This document shows, piece after piece, positions 35,331 to 44,442 of a DNA stretch of 64,000 nucleotides. Made by a program: the position numbers and the translations under genes. The notes under the pieces are model-generated. The model had not been told where the DNA came from. It searched no databases and saw nothing but the letters and a program-made list of their open reading frames with translations. This stretch comes from Pseudoalteromonas luteoviolacea (GTDB lineage Bacteria > Pseudomonadota > Gammaproteobacteria > Enterobacterales > Alteromonadaceae): contig NZ_MAUJ01000001.1 in NCBI RefSeq assembly GCF_001696455.1, positions 1,860,001 to 1,924,000 on the forward strand. Reading direction: 5' to 3'. Position 1 is the stretch's first letter; each line of letters starts with the position of its first letter.

Positions 35331-36846
35331 ACATTCCTACTGTCTGGGACGCCACTGCTTCACGTCGTGAATGTTGTGCTTTTGTTCTTTTTAAATACAA
35401 TTGCTCAGCCTTTTTTACTAATTTTTGAGCATTTGCTACACGAATGTCCTCTGGCACTCGCTGTCCGTTGGTAAGATACCCTATTGGCAAGCGATTTTGA
35501 ATCGCAATACTAATAATCTCACCCAAACTTAGACATTCATCAAGTTTTGTAAAAATGCAACCACTTAGATTCACTTTTTTGAAGTGATTTACTGTCTCTT
35601 GCAAAACATGCATTTGAGATGTTGCACTCAGTACAAGGTAACTGCGAATATCAACTCTAGAGCTGCGCATCAATGTATTTAATTGCTCAGTCAAGCGAAG
35701 GTCTCTTTGACTCATACCCGCTGTGTCTATTAATACTAGACGTTTATTGCGCAAATGATAAAGAACTTCTGCTAACTCGTTTGCATCTTTAACTTGCTTA
35801 ACCGGACAACCGATGATTCTACCATAAGTTGCTAGCTGCTCGTAAGCGCCAATTCTATATGTATCTGTTGTAATTAGCGCTACTTTATCTGCGCCATATT
35901 TTTGTGCGCCTAATGCTGCCAGCTTTGCCACTGTCGTGGTTTTTCCAACACCTGTAGGGCCCACCATAGCATAAACACCGCCCTGACGCAGAATATCATT
36001 ATTAGTCGTATGCATCTGATTAACAACCATATTCAATAATGCGTTCCAAGCTTCTTTACGAGAAACGTCATCAGGGATGAAGCATGCCATTTGCTCAGCG
36101 ACATCTGCGCTGATGCCCATACCTTGAAGTCTATCGACCAAGCAGGCTCTAGTTGGATCGCGACGCTCCATTTCTTGCTTCATCAATCCAGAAAGCTGAT
36201 ACTCAAGTAGCTGACGAATCGCATTCATCTCATCTCTCATTGAGCTCATTTCATCCTGCTTCGCTTCATTTACCACTGGCTGAGCATCAAAATCTGTCTC
36301 TAAATCATCATCGAACCCCCAGTCAGATGCAATAGGCTCTGGTTGGCGAATTGGACGTGTTGCAGCCTGCTCTCTGGGTGCTGTCATGCTAGCAGGTTGG
36401 CGAGTCGCTTGCTGAAATTCAGGTTTGTGAAAACTAGAGCTTTGCGCTTCTTTTGCAGCGAAAAGGTCACCGGTATCGATTCCTGACTGAGAGAACATAG
36501 ACGCAAGCTCTGGCGAACGAGGTTTAGGAGCTTGGCGCTCCAACAGCGCTTCTAGACTATCTGCAACTCTAGCTTGAGGCTCAGGTTGGGCACGACGAGC
36601 TTGCGGCTTTACAACTCTAGCTGGTTGACTGTAAGTAGACTGAGCTGGCGGCGCAGATTCAACATTTGCGTGAGGTGCAGCTTCTTGTGGCTTTGCAGCC
36701 ACTCTGTCATTATCGATGGCAGCGACAATCTCTACACCATCAGCTAACTTTTTGTTAGACATAATCACTGCATCTGCGCCTAGCTCATCTTTAACTTCTT
36801 TTAAAGCTGTACGCATATCTTTTGCAAAAAATCTTTTAATCTTCAT
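35323..36846 (-). CDS. flhF: Flagellar biosynthesis GTPase FlhF
   Basis: SRP-type GTPase that sets the polar site of flagellum assembly. The 507 residues have an N-terminal B domain (KRFFAKDMRTALKEVKDELG). A long P/Q/A-rich linker follows (about 60-200), then the N and G domains with P-loop GPTGVGKTTT near 298-307, LITTDTYRIGAYEQL, LIDTAGMSQRD and TKLDE. It is within the flhA operon, 19 bases after flhA. Confidence 0.97.
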   Translation of the reverse strand: MKIKRFFAKDMRTALKEVKDELGADAVIMSNKKLADGVEIVAAIDNDRVAAKPQEAAPHANVESAPPAQSTYSQPARVVKPQARRAQPEPQARVADSLEALLERQAPKPRSPELASMFSQSGIDTGDLFAAKEAQSSSFHKPEFQQATRQPASMTAPREQAATRPIRQPEPIASDWGFDDDLETDFDAQPVVNEAKQDEMSSMRDEMNAIRQLLEYQLSGLMKQEMERRDPTRACLVDRLQGMGISADVAEQMACFIPDDVSRKEAWNALLNMVVNQMHTTNNDILRQGGVYAMVGPTGVGKTTTVAKLAALGAQKYGADKVALITTDTYRIGAYEQLATYGRIIGCPVKQVKDANELAEVLYHLRNKRLVLIDTAGMSQRDLRLTEQLNTLMRSSRVDIRSYLVLSATSQMHVLQETVNHFKKVNLSGCIFTKLDECLSLGEIISIAIQNRLPIGYLTNGQRVPEDIRVANAQKLVKKAEQLYLKRTKAQHSRREAVASQTVGMYD

Positions 36847-36865
36847 GACTCAGCACCTCGTTCCT

Positions 36866-38965
36866 CTATTGCCCAACAGAGCTTATGATCTTGATTTGTC
36901 TTTCGTCTGGTACTTCCTGATATGACATTACTCTCAAACCAGGGATCGTATGTTTGACAAATCTTGATAAAACACTTCTTAACATACCTGAGGTTAATAA
37001 GATGGACGGCTCGCCTAACATTTCTTGCGTTTGATGCGCTTCTCTCAATGAACCTTGAAGTCGCTCTGCAAGACCTGGCTCAATGCCTGCCCCCTCATCA
37101 CCTGCGTTCTGAAGTGACTGATGCAACATCTGTTCCAACTCGGGCGCCAATGTTATGACAGGTATCTCGTCAGCGTTTCCAACAGCGTCTTGAACTATCA
37201 ATCTGCGTAGTGAAATTCTTACTGCAGCCGTTAGTACATCTGGGTCTTGGCTACGTGGGCCGTACTCAACTAACGTCTGAACAATTGAACGCATATCTCT
37301 AATTGCGACGCCTTCATTGAGTAAGTTTTGTAGTACTTTTACAATTGTCGTCAGTGGAAGAATATCTGGTACCAGACCTTCAACTAAGCGAGGATGGCTT
37401 TTAGCGAGCATGTCTAGTAAGTTTTGAACTTCCTCATGGCCAAGCAGCAGTGAAGCATTATTAGTCAATAGCTGACTAATGTGGGTCGCAACAACGGTTG
37501 CTGCATCCACAACGGTATAACCCAGTGAGTGTGCTTCATCTTTTTGGTCAGGTTTAATCCAAACCGCCTCAAGGCCAAAAGCAGGGTCTTTAGTAGCTAC
37601 ACCTTGAATCGGACCGAAAACCTGACCGGGGTTAATTGCAAGCTCGTCACCATGCTTTAATTCGCCATCGCCAGAGCCTACTCCCATTAAAGTAATCTTG
37701 TAAGCGTTTGGATCCAACTCTAGATTGTCACGAATATGTACTGGCGGAACCAAGAAACCGAGCTCTTGCGATAATTTCTTACGAACACCTTTAATGCGGT
37801 TTAATAACTCACCACCCTGCGCTTGATCTACCAATGGAATTAAGCGGTAGCCAACTTCTAAACCAATTACATCTACTGGCTGTACATCATCCCAGCCTAG
37901 CTCTTTTTGATCCTGCTGCTTGTTTGCAACCTGAGTTCCTTGTGCTTCTTGTTCTGCTTGCTCAGCTGCTGCTTTTGCTTTGTGTTGCTTAGAATAGTAG
38001 GCCAACCCACCGATGAGACTGCCAAGCCCTAAGAACGCCACATGTGGCATCCCCGGTACTAAACCCATGACAATCAAAATGCCAGAGGCAATATATAAAG
38101 ACTTCTCGTTTCCTAGTTGCTGTGTTACTTGCTCACCCATATTGTGAGATTCGTTCTGACGAGTCACAACAATCGCGGTACCGATAGAAAGCAGTAAAGA
38201 TGGTAATTGAGCGACTAGCCCATCACCAATGGTGAGCAAAGTGTACACTTCCATTGCACGAGAAAACGTTAAATCGTGCTGCACCATACCAACAAACAAG
38301 CCACCAATAATATTGATTGCTAGGATCACGATACCAGCTATCGCGTCCCCTTTCACAAATTTACTAGCACCATCCATCGAGCCGTAGAAATCTGCTTCTC
38401 GCGTCACTTCATCTCGTCTTGCTCTTGCATCTTCTGCCGAGATGAAACCCGCATTTAGGTCAGCATCAATCGCCATTTGTTTACCCGGCATTGCGTCCAA
38501 AGTGAAACGTGCTGATACTTCAGAAATACGGCCAGCACCTTTGGTGATTACAACAAAGTTAATGATGATAAGAATTAAGAATACGACTAAACCAACAGCA
38601 TAGTTACCGCCAATTACAACCGAGCCAAATGCTTCAATGACCTTACCGGCTGCGTCTCCACCGTTATGGCCTTCAAGTAAAACAACTCGCGTACTCGCTA
38701 CATTCAGCGCCAACCTCATGATGGTTGCAATAAGCAGAACTGCAGGGAACATACCGAACTCTAGTGGCTTCATGGTGTAAACGGTTACCAACAACACAAC
38801 TAGCGCAAGTGCGATATTGAATGAAAATAAGATGTCCAACAAGAATGGGGGCATGGGTAGAATAACCATACCCAATGCTGCAAGTACCAGTAACGGCGTA
38901 CCAATACCTTTTGCATAATCTTTTTTGTCTCTATTTATTTGTTGTAGAACCGCTTTAAAATCCAT
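36866..38965 (-). CDS. flhA: Flagellar export gate protein FlhA
   Basis: Core of the flagellar type III export gate. The 699 residues have about eight membrane helices in the first half. The conserved FHIPEP-region sequence is FVVITKGAGRISEVSARFTLDAMPGKQMAIDADL (about 134-167). The cytoplasmic domain (about 340-699) docks chaperone-substrate complexes. A sigma-54 type element lies just upstream, so flhA should head the flhA-flhF-flhG-fliA-che unit. Confidence 0.98.
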   Translation of the reverse strand: MDFKAVLQQINRDKKDYAKGIGTPLLVLAALGMVILPMPPFLLDILFSFNIALALVVLLVTVYTMKPLEFGMFPAVLLIATIMRLALNVASTRVVLLEGHNGGDAAGKVIEAFGSVVIGGNYAVGLVVFLILIIINFVVITKGAGRISEVSARFTLDAMPGKQMAIDADLNAGFISAEDARARRDEVTREADFYGSMDGASKFVKGDAIAGIVILAINIIGGLFVGMVQHDLTFSRAMEVYTLLTIGDGLVAQLPSLLLSIGTAIVVTRQNESHNMGEQVTQQLGNEKSLYIASGILIVMGLVPGMPHVAFLGLGSLIGGLAYYSKQHKAKAAAEQAEQEAQGTQVANKQQDQKELGWDDVQPVDVIGLEVGYRLIPLVDQAQGGELLNRIKGVRKKLSQELGFLVPPVHIRDNLELDPNAYKITLMGVGSGDGELKHGDELAINPGQVFGPIQGVATKDPAFGLEAVWIKPDQKDEAHSLGYTVVDAATVVATHISQLLTNNASLLLGHEEVQNLLDMLAKSHPRLVEGLVPDILPLTTIVKVLQNLLNEGVAIRDMRSIVQTLVEYGPRSQDPDVLTAAVRISLRRLIVQDAVGNADEIPVITLAPELEQMLHQSLQNAGDEGAGIEPGLAERLQGSLREAHQTQEMLGEPSILLTSGMLRSVLSRFVKHTIPGLRVMSYQEVPDERQIKIISSVGQ

Positions 38966-39003
38966 AACTTATCAACTTCAATTTATTGACGCAGATAAGT
39001 TAA

Positions 39004-39020
39004 AGCAATCTTCATTCCAA
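39004..39020 (-). promoter_or_regulatory. Candidate sigma-54 promoter for flhA
   Basis: On the minus strand the sequence reads TTGGAATGAAGATTGCT, with GG and GC separated by exactly 10 bases and a good -12 element (TTGCTTT). The -24 box departs from TTGGCAC at two positions. It sits right after the flhB stop and about 40 bases before the flhA start. Confidence 0.6.
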
Positions 39021-39023
39021 CTA

Positions 39024-40154
39024 TTAGTGTTTCATGCTATCTGGAATTGGTAAGTCTTTATTTAATTCTGTAGGCCTTCGACCGCGCCCCTTGTTGAATT
39101 TTTTCAGCTGGAATACATAAGCCAGTACCTGTGCAACAGCGGTAAACAACTGATCTGGGATCTGGTCCCCTACTTCTGTTGTATGATACAGAGAACGAGT
39201 AAGCACAGGCGACTCGACAATTGGGACTTCGTTACCTTTAGCGACCTTACGAATTTGCATCGCCAATTCATCAACACCTTTCGCAATCACCATCGGGGCA
39301 CCTGCTTTTTCGGTGTCATATTTTAACGCCACAGAATAGTGGGTTGGGTTTGTAACTACCACATCCGCGTCAGGCACATCTTGCATCATTCTGCGCTGCG
39401 ACATCTCACGCTGCGTTCTTCTAATCCGCGCTTTAATTTGCGGGTCACCTTCAGAGTTTTTGTACTCGTCTTTAACCTCTTGAAGTGTCATTTTTAGCTG
39501 TTTGTGGTGGTTATAGCTTTGATATGGTGCATCAATAGCTGAAATGATGATCATCGTACAACTGAGTGCCAAAAATATCCAAGATAAAATTTCCAGTGAA
39601 TGGATAATACTCCCAGGGATGGACTCGATGCTAAGGTGCAAAATGTCGTAAAACAACCACTTAATGAATAAAATAGCAAAACCTGCAACCACCACGAATT
39701 TCAAAATGGACTTAATTAATTCCACCGCTGCCTGTGGCCCTAACATGCGCTTAATGCCCTTCATCGGTGACATTTTACTCGCTTTTGGTGCAGCAGCTTC
39801 CCAGCTAAAATTAAAGCCGCCCAAGAGCGTATTCCCGATCACTCCTGCCACAAGAATAATTAAAACAAACATTGACATAGGGAAGAATAATTCTGAAAAG
39901 GCATCTCCCCACACCGCAAACATTTTAGTTGTATCATAGGTTTCGTTGCGGTTTAGTGTCAGCATGCGGCCCATAATGTTGTACAACCCTTTCGCAATGT
40001 CCGCACCATAAAGGATCAACGCCACAGCCGAAAAAATTAATACAAAGGTGGTTCCCAGCTCTTTTGAACGAGCGACCTGACCTTTCTTTCTGGCATCACT
40101 AATCTTTTTTGAGGTGGGTTCTTCGGTGCGTTCTTGACCTGAATCTTCAGCCAT
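39024..40154 (-). CDS. flhB: Flagellar export switch protein FlhB
   Basis: Membrane gate protein that changes export specificity from rod/hook to filament. The 376 residues have four membrane helices (about 30-215) and a cytoplasmic domain with the autocleavage motif NPTH (about 268-271, in VVTNPTHYSVALKYD). The N-terminal tail AEDSGQERTEEPTSKKISDARKKGQV is typical. It lies 9 bases after fliR. Confidence 0.97.
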   Translation of the reverse strand: MAEDSGQERTEEPTSKKISDARKKGQVARSKELGTTFVLIFSAVALILYGADIAKGLYNIMGRMLTLNRNETYDTTKMFAVWGDAFSELFFPMSMFVLIILVAGVIGNTLLGGFNFSWEAAAPKASKMSPMKGIKRMLGPQAAVELIKSILKFVVVAGFAILFIKWLFYDILHLSIESIPGSIIHSLEILSWIFLALSCTMIIISAIDAPYQSYNHHKQLKMTLQEVKDEYKNSEGDPQIKARIRRTQREMSQRRMMQDVPDADVVVTNPTHYSVALKYDTEKAGAPMVIAKGVDELAMQIRKVAKGNEVPIVESPVLTRSLYHTTEVGDQIPDQLFTAVAQVLAYVFQLKKFNKGRGRRPTELNKDLPIPDSMKH

Positions 40155-40163
40155 CGCTGCCTC

Positions 40164-40943
40164 CTACACTGTACAGCCAATCAAATCACACATCAGCTCA
40201 GTCATTTTAAGCCATTGAAACTCATACTGTAGAGTAAAGTTCCCCATTGTCGCCCAAATAATCGTTAGACCCGCTACAAGTGTAAATGCAAAACCCACAG
40301 AAAAGATATTCATCTGAGGTGCTGCTCGTGTCATGATACCAAATGCTAAGTTAATAACTAGCATAGCCGTAAGCGGGGCTAAAGACAGTGATAGCGCTGT
40401 AGCAAAGAGCCAAGAGCCCCATGTCGCAATTTTCCAATAGTTGTCGACATGCCACCAATCCCCCCCTATTGGCCAAGACTGAAAGCTAAAGATAACCATC
40501 TGAAACATCATCAAGTGCCCATTGAAAACAAAAAATAGTAAGGTAGCTAAAATCAAATAAAACTGGCCCACAGCCGGTACACTTAGCCCGTTTGAAGGGT
40601 CAACAACCGAGGCAAAACCTAGGCCCGTTTGCATCGCAAGCACCTGGCCTGCAACGATAAATGTATTTAGCAATAACAGAGATGCAAAACCAATCGCAAC
40701 GCCAATAATCATTTCCTGGATGACCACCAACACCATTTGAAAAGAGAAAAGCTCTGTAAATTGAGATTGGGGAATCGCGGGGGCCACGACCAAGGTCACT
40801 ACGATAGAGAGACAAAGCTTTATCCGTTTCGATACACTTTGCGCACCAAGACCCGCCATGACCATTATCATCGAACTAATACGTATCAAAGGCAGTATAA
40901 AGTCACTTAGCCCTTGCATTAATTCTGAAAAAAGAATTTCCAT
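40164..40943 (-). CDS. fliR: Flagellar export gate protein FliR
   Basis: Part of the FliPQR export channel. The 259 residues are strongly hydrophobic with about five or six membrane segments. The family stretch ISSMIMVMAGLGAQSVSKRIKL lies near 22-43, and GLGFASVVDPSNGLSVPAVGQFY lies mid-protein. It starts 1 base after fliQ. Confidence 0.95.
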   Translation of the reverse strand: MEILFSELMQGLSDFILPLIRISSMIMVMAGLGAQSVSKRIKLCLSIVVTLVVAPAIPQSQFTELFSFQMVLVVIQEMIIGVAIGFASLLLLNTFIVAGQVLAMQTGLGFASVVDPSNGLSVPAVGQFYLILATLLFFVFNGHLMMFQMVIFSFQSWPIGGDWWHVDNYWKIATWGSWLFATALSLSLAPLTAMLVINLAFGIMTRAAPQMNIFSVGFAFTLVAGLTIIWATMGNFTLQYEFQWLKMTELMCDLIGCTV

Positions 40944-40944
40944 A

Positions 40945-41214
40945 CTAACCCGCGATTTCAGGAATTCGCATAACCATCAATTTGAAAAAGTCCATTAACT
41001 CTTGAGTCATCCAATGTCCACCGGCAATTAGAGCGACCAGTGTAATGATCAGCTTAGGTAAGAAACTCAGTGTTTGTTCGTTAATGGATGTGGCAGCCTG
41101 AAACACCGACACGATTAAACCAATAATCAAACCTGGTACCACGATGGCAGCCACCAATTTTATCACCAGAAATAACGAGTCACTTAAAATGTCTACAAAA
41201 ACTTCTGGTTCCAT
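40945..41214 (-). CDS. fliQ: Flagellar export gate protein FliQ
   Basis: Two-helix subunit of the FliPQR channel. The 89 residues and the stretch VPGLIIGLIVSVFQAATSINEQTLSFLPKL match the family. It starts 1 base after fliP. Confidence 0.96.
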   Translation of the reverse strand: MEPEVFVDILSDSLFLVIKLVAAIVVPGLIIGLIVSVFQAATSINEQTLSFLPKLIITLVALIAGGHWMTQELMDFFKLMVMRIPEIAG

Positions 41215-41215
41215 A

Positions 41216-41968
41216 TTACACCCCTAATCCAAAACTTCGGGCTAGTGTCCCCATAACTAGTGACCAACCATCAACTAAGACAAATAGCATAATTTTAAAA
41301 GGCAACGAGACAATCATAGGAGAAAGCATCATCATACCCATTGCCATCAAAACACTGGCAACCACCAAATCAACAATCAAAAACGGGATGAAAAACATAA
41401 ATCCAATAATGAATGCCGTCTGTAATTCACTGGTAACAAAAGCAGGAATAATGACTACAAATGGCGTGTCTTCAGGGCTATCAAGCTTATCGTAACCCGC
41501 AATTTTAGCAAACGTCTCAAGGTCTTTAATACGGGTCTGAGACAGCATAAACTTCTTAATAGGCTCTTTAGCCGCGTGCAATGCTTGAACTGATGTCATT
41601 TCTTCATTTAAGTATGGCTGAACAGCTTCATCATGAATTTTGCTAAAAATCGGTGCCATTATGAAAAAAGTCAAAAACAACGACATGCCAACCAAAATTT
41701 GATTTGACGGTGACTGCTGTAATCCAATTGCTTGACGTAAAATCGCTAAAACCACAATGATCCGTGTGAATGAAGTCATCATAATAACCGCAGCTGGAAT
41801 GAAGCTGAGTGCGGTCATTATCGCGAGGACTTGAAGGGTTACCGAGTACTCTTGAGAACCATCAGGATTAGTCGTCACACTTAATGCTTCAAAACCGTCA
41901 TTTGCGCTCACTTGGGGTAGAAATACAGCTAAAGCTAAAATTAAAAGGAATCGAAGCATGGTTTTCAC
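41216..41968 (-). CDS. fliP: Flagellar export gate protein FliP
   Basis: Main subunit of the export channel. The 250 residues carry a signal peptide (about 1-22) and the FliP signatures [32 protein letters not shown] and [32 protein letters not shown]. The start overlaps the end of fliO by 4 bases. Confidence 0.97.
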   Translation of the reverse strand: MKTMLRFLLILALAVFLPQVSANDGFEALSVTTNPDGSQEYSVTLQVLAIMTALSFIPAAVIMMTSFTRIIVVLAILRQAIGLQQSPSNQILVGMSLFLTFFIMAPIFSKIHDEAVQPYLNEEMTSVQALHAAKEPIKKFMLSQTRIKDLETFAKIAGYDKLDSPEDTPFVVIIPAFVTSELQTAFIIGFMFFIPFLIVDLVVASVLMAMGMMMLSPMIVSLPFKIMLFVLVDGWSLVMGTLARSFGLGV

Positions 41969-42336
41969 TTTTCTTTTTTTATTGGTTGACCCATAAAGCG
42001 ACTTAACTCTTTAACAAAAGGCGCGGCTTGGTTTTCACTTAATGGGGTTTCTAATTGGTATAAATAGTTAATGTTTTGCGGGGTAACGCCGAGCAGATGT
42101 TGCTTATCATCAATTTCAATTACGAGTAGCCTTTCGCGGGTACCCAATGGCAAGCTACGAATAACCTTGAAATCTTGGTTATTGCCCACATTGGGGTTGA
42201 TGCGCTTTACTAACCATGCCAAACCAATGATAAGCGCGATGATAGAGATCAGTGACAGTGCAACCGTTACTATCTCCAAACTAGGCCCCTGCGGCTGCGT
42301 TGCGGCTGCCGCATTCGTAAATAGTATCAAAGTCAT
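41965..42336 (-). CDS. fliO: Flagellar export accessory protein FliO
   Basis: Helps assemble the FliP ring. The 123 residues have one membrane helix (about 22-45), and the cytoplasmic part contains the FliO motif [32 protein letters not shown]. It lies 11 bases after fliN and overlaps fliP by 4 bases. Confidence 0.92.
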   Translation of the reverse strand: MTLILFTNAAAATQPQGPSLEIVTVALSLISIIALIIGLAWLVKRINPNVGNNQDFKVIRSLPLGTRERLLVIEIDDKQHLLGVTPQNINYLYQLETPLSENQAAPFVKELSRFMGQPIKKEK

Positions 42337-42347
42337 GACTTATTCTA

Positions 42348-42743
42348 CTATCTAAGCTTCTTAATTCGCTCAACTTGGCTAATTACATCGGTGAGTCTGA
42401 TACCAAACTTGTCGTTGACAACGACCACTTCACCGTGTGCAATCAGCGTACCATTTACAAGTACATCAAGCGGTTCACCTGCTACTCTGTCCAACTCAAC
42501 CACTGAGCCTTGGTTTAATTGCAGTAAGTTTCGGATGTTAATTTTCGACCTACCCACTTCCATAGAAATGGTGACCGGAATATCTAAAATAGTATCTAGT
42601 TTTCTTTTTTCATCCGCGCTTAAATTCGCATCACTTTCTTCTAGCTCTTCTAACTCTGCAACTTCGGCGCTACCTTGATCAGCATCTTCTGCTTCGGCAA
42701 GCGCTGCAGCCCATTCATCCATCGTATCTTGATCATCACTCAT
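42348..42743 (-). CDS. fliN: Flagellar motor switch protein FliN
   Basis: C-ring component. The 131 residues have an acidic N-terminal region (about 1-50) and a SpoA domain (about 50-131) with the signature DIPVTISMEVGRSKINIRNLLQLNQGSVVELDRVAGEPLDVLVNGTLIA. It lies 24 bases after fliM. Confidence 0.97.
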   Translation of the reverse strand: MSDDQDTMDEWAAALAEAEDADQGSAEVAELEELEESDANLSADEKRKLDTILDIPVTISMEVGRSKINIRNLLQLNQGSVVELDRVAGEPLDVLVNGTLIAHGEVVVVNDKFGIRLTDVISQVERIKKLR

Positions 42744-42767
42744 GCACTTACTACCTTAAATTCTTGA

Positions 42768-43862
42768 TCACCAATCAAGATCAACACCTTCAGACAGGTG
42801 CAGATCTTCTTCTAATTCAGCCAATTCTGCATCTGAATCGAGCTTTTTACCACCTTTGGTAAATACGTGTAGCTCAGATTTAACAGACTCAGGACGTTTA
42901 ATCTTTTCACTTATTTGCAATGCCACATTGTCTCTCGAGCGACCCATTTTCGCTCTAAACGTCGGCAGTTCTTCTACAAACACCGTGATATGCTCTGGCA
43001 TTTCGACTGGGATGATATCACCAGCTTTCAAGTCCATAATTTGTTGTAAAGACAAATCAACTTCAAGCAACTGGGTGGACATCTCTACTTCAACGTCCAT
43101 TATTTCATCTCGCAGCGCTTTACTCCAACGTAAATCTGTGTCTTCGGTATCTGATTGAACACCTGCATCAAGCAGTTCTCTGATGGGTTCCAACATCGAG
43201 TATGGCAAGGAAATATGAAAATCACCGCCCCCACCGTCTAATTCGATATGAAACGAACTGATCACCACCACTTCTGTTGGCGATACAATGTTCGCCATGG
43301 CAGGGTTCACTTCTGAATCTAGATATTCAAACGACACATCCATTACAGGAGCCCAAGCTTCTTTGTAATCCTCAAAGATGATTTTCAAAAGCATTTGCAC
43401 GATACGACGTTCTGTCGGGGTAAATTCTCGCCCTTCAATCTTAGCGTGATAGCGACCATCACCACCAAAGAAGTTATCAACCAAAATGAAGACCAGTCTC
43501 GCTTCCATGGTGATTAGGCCAGTTCCTTTAAGCGGACGAAACCTCACCATGTTCAAACTGGTTGGCACAAACAAGGTGTGAATGTATTCGCCGAACTTAA
43601 GCATCTGAACGCCGTTGATTGAGACTTCGGCAGTCCTTCTCATCATGTTGAACAGACTTATTCGCATGTGCCTTGCAAAACGCTCATTCACAATCTCGAG
43701 CGTCGGCATTCGCCCACGCACAATCCTGTCTTGCGAGGAGAAGTCATACTGGAGCGCATTCGCATCCTCGCCCCCCTCACCAGAGGGAACTTCGTCTTCT
43801 TCAACTTCATCGACACCATGTAATAGCGCGTCGATTTCGTCTTGTGATAATAAATCGCTCAC
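42768..43862 (-). CDS. fliM: Flagellar motor switch protein FliM
   Basis: C-ring protein that binds CheY-P. The 364 residues start with the CheY-binding helix LLSQDEIDALLHG (3-15). A middle CheC-like domain (about 45-230; RIVRGRMPTLEIVNERFARHMRISLFNMMRR) and a C-terminal SpoA domain (about 255-330) follow. It lies 9 bases after fliL. Confidence 0.97.
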   Translation of the reverse strand: MSDLLSQDEIDALLHGVDEVEEDEVPSGEGGEDANALQYDFSSQDRIVRGRMPTLEIVNERFARHMRISLFNMMRRTAEVSINGVQMLKFGEYIHTLFVPTSLNMVRFRPLKGTGLITMEARLVFILVDNFFGGDGRYHAKIEGREFTPTERRIVQMLLKIIFEDYKEAWAPVMDVSFEYLDSEVNPAMANIVSPTEVVVISSFHIELDGGGGDFHISLPYSMLEPIRELLDAGVQSDTEDTDLRWSKALRDEIMDVEVEMSTQLLEVDLSLQQIMDLKAGDIIPVEMPEHITVFVEELPTFRAKMGRSRDNVALQISEKIKRPESVKSELHVFTKGGKKLDSDAELAELEEDLHLSEGVDLDW

Positions 43863-43871
43863 AGGGGATTC

Positions 43872-44396
43872 CTACTGCATTACAAAACCGGTAAACAGCA
43901 CTCGTTCGATAACTTTGCTGCCCTCGACACCTTCCATTGCTGCTTGAACCTTATCTAAAGCAGTCAACCTCAATGTCTCCTTACCTGCACTCGTGCTTAA
44001 TTCATCTGCGGTGGTGGTAGAAAATACACTTAACAGGGTACCTTCGATAAGTGGAATGTGTTTTTTCGTCACTTCTTCGTTGACATCACCACGAACTAAC
44101 AGTTGTACTTTGATTTGTACAATTCTATCTCTACTGGCACCTGGTACATTGAATACAAACGGTCTTGGCATCGCGACATAAAGCGCACTTCCCATTTCTG
44201 CCGCATTTTGCTCACTCAAATCTTCTTCAACTACCGTAGACTCTTCAGCTAAAGAAGCTTCTTCTTCCTCTCCACCGGATAGTAAAAAGAAACCTGCAAC
44301 GCCACCTAATATGACAACAACTGCCGCAATAATAATAATGAGCTTCTTTTTGGAACCACCCGCTTCTTCAATTTCTAAATCGGTTTCTTCAGCCAT
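43872..44396 (-). CDS. fliL: Flagellar basal body-associated protein FliL
   Basis: Membrane protein around the stator that supports torque and stability. The 174 residues include a cytoplasmic N-terminus, one membrane helix (about 17-39, KKLIIIIAAVVVILGGVAGFF), an acidic linker and a periplasmic domain with the C-terminal VLFTGFVMQ. It follows fliK by 46 bases. Confidence 0.94.
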   Translation of the reverse strand: MAEETDLEIEEAGGSKKKLIIIIAAVVVILGGVAGFFLLSGGEEEEASLAEESTVVEEDLSEQNAAEMGSALYVAMPRPFVFNVPGASRDRIVQIKVQLLVRGDVNEEVTKKHIPLIEGTLLSVFSTTTADELSTSAGKETLRLTALDKVQAAMEGVEGSKVIERVLFTGFVMQ

Positions 44397-44442
44397 ATGT
44401 GCGCTTCTATTAATTTATGTTATGTCTTAATGATAGCAGTTG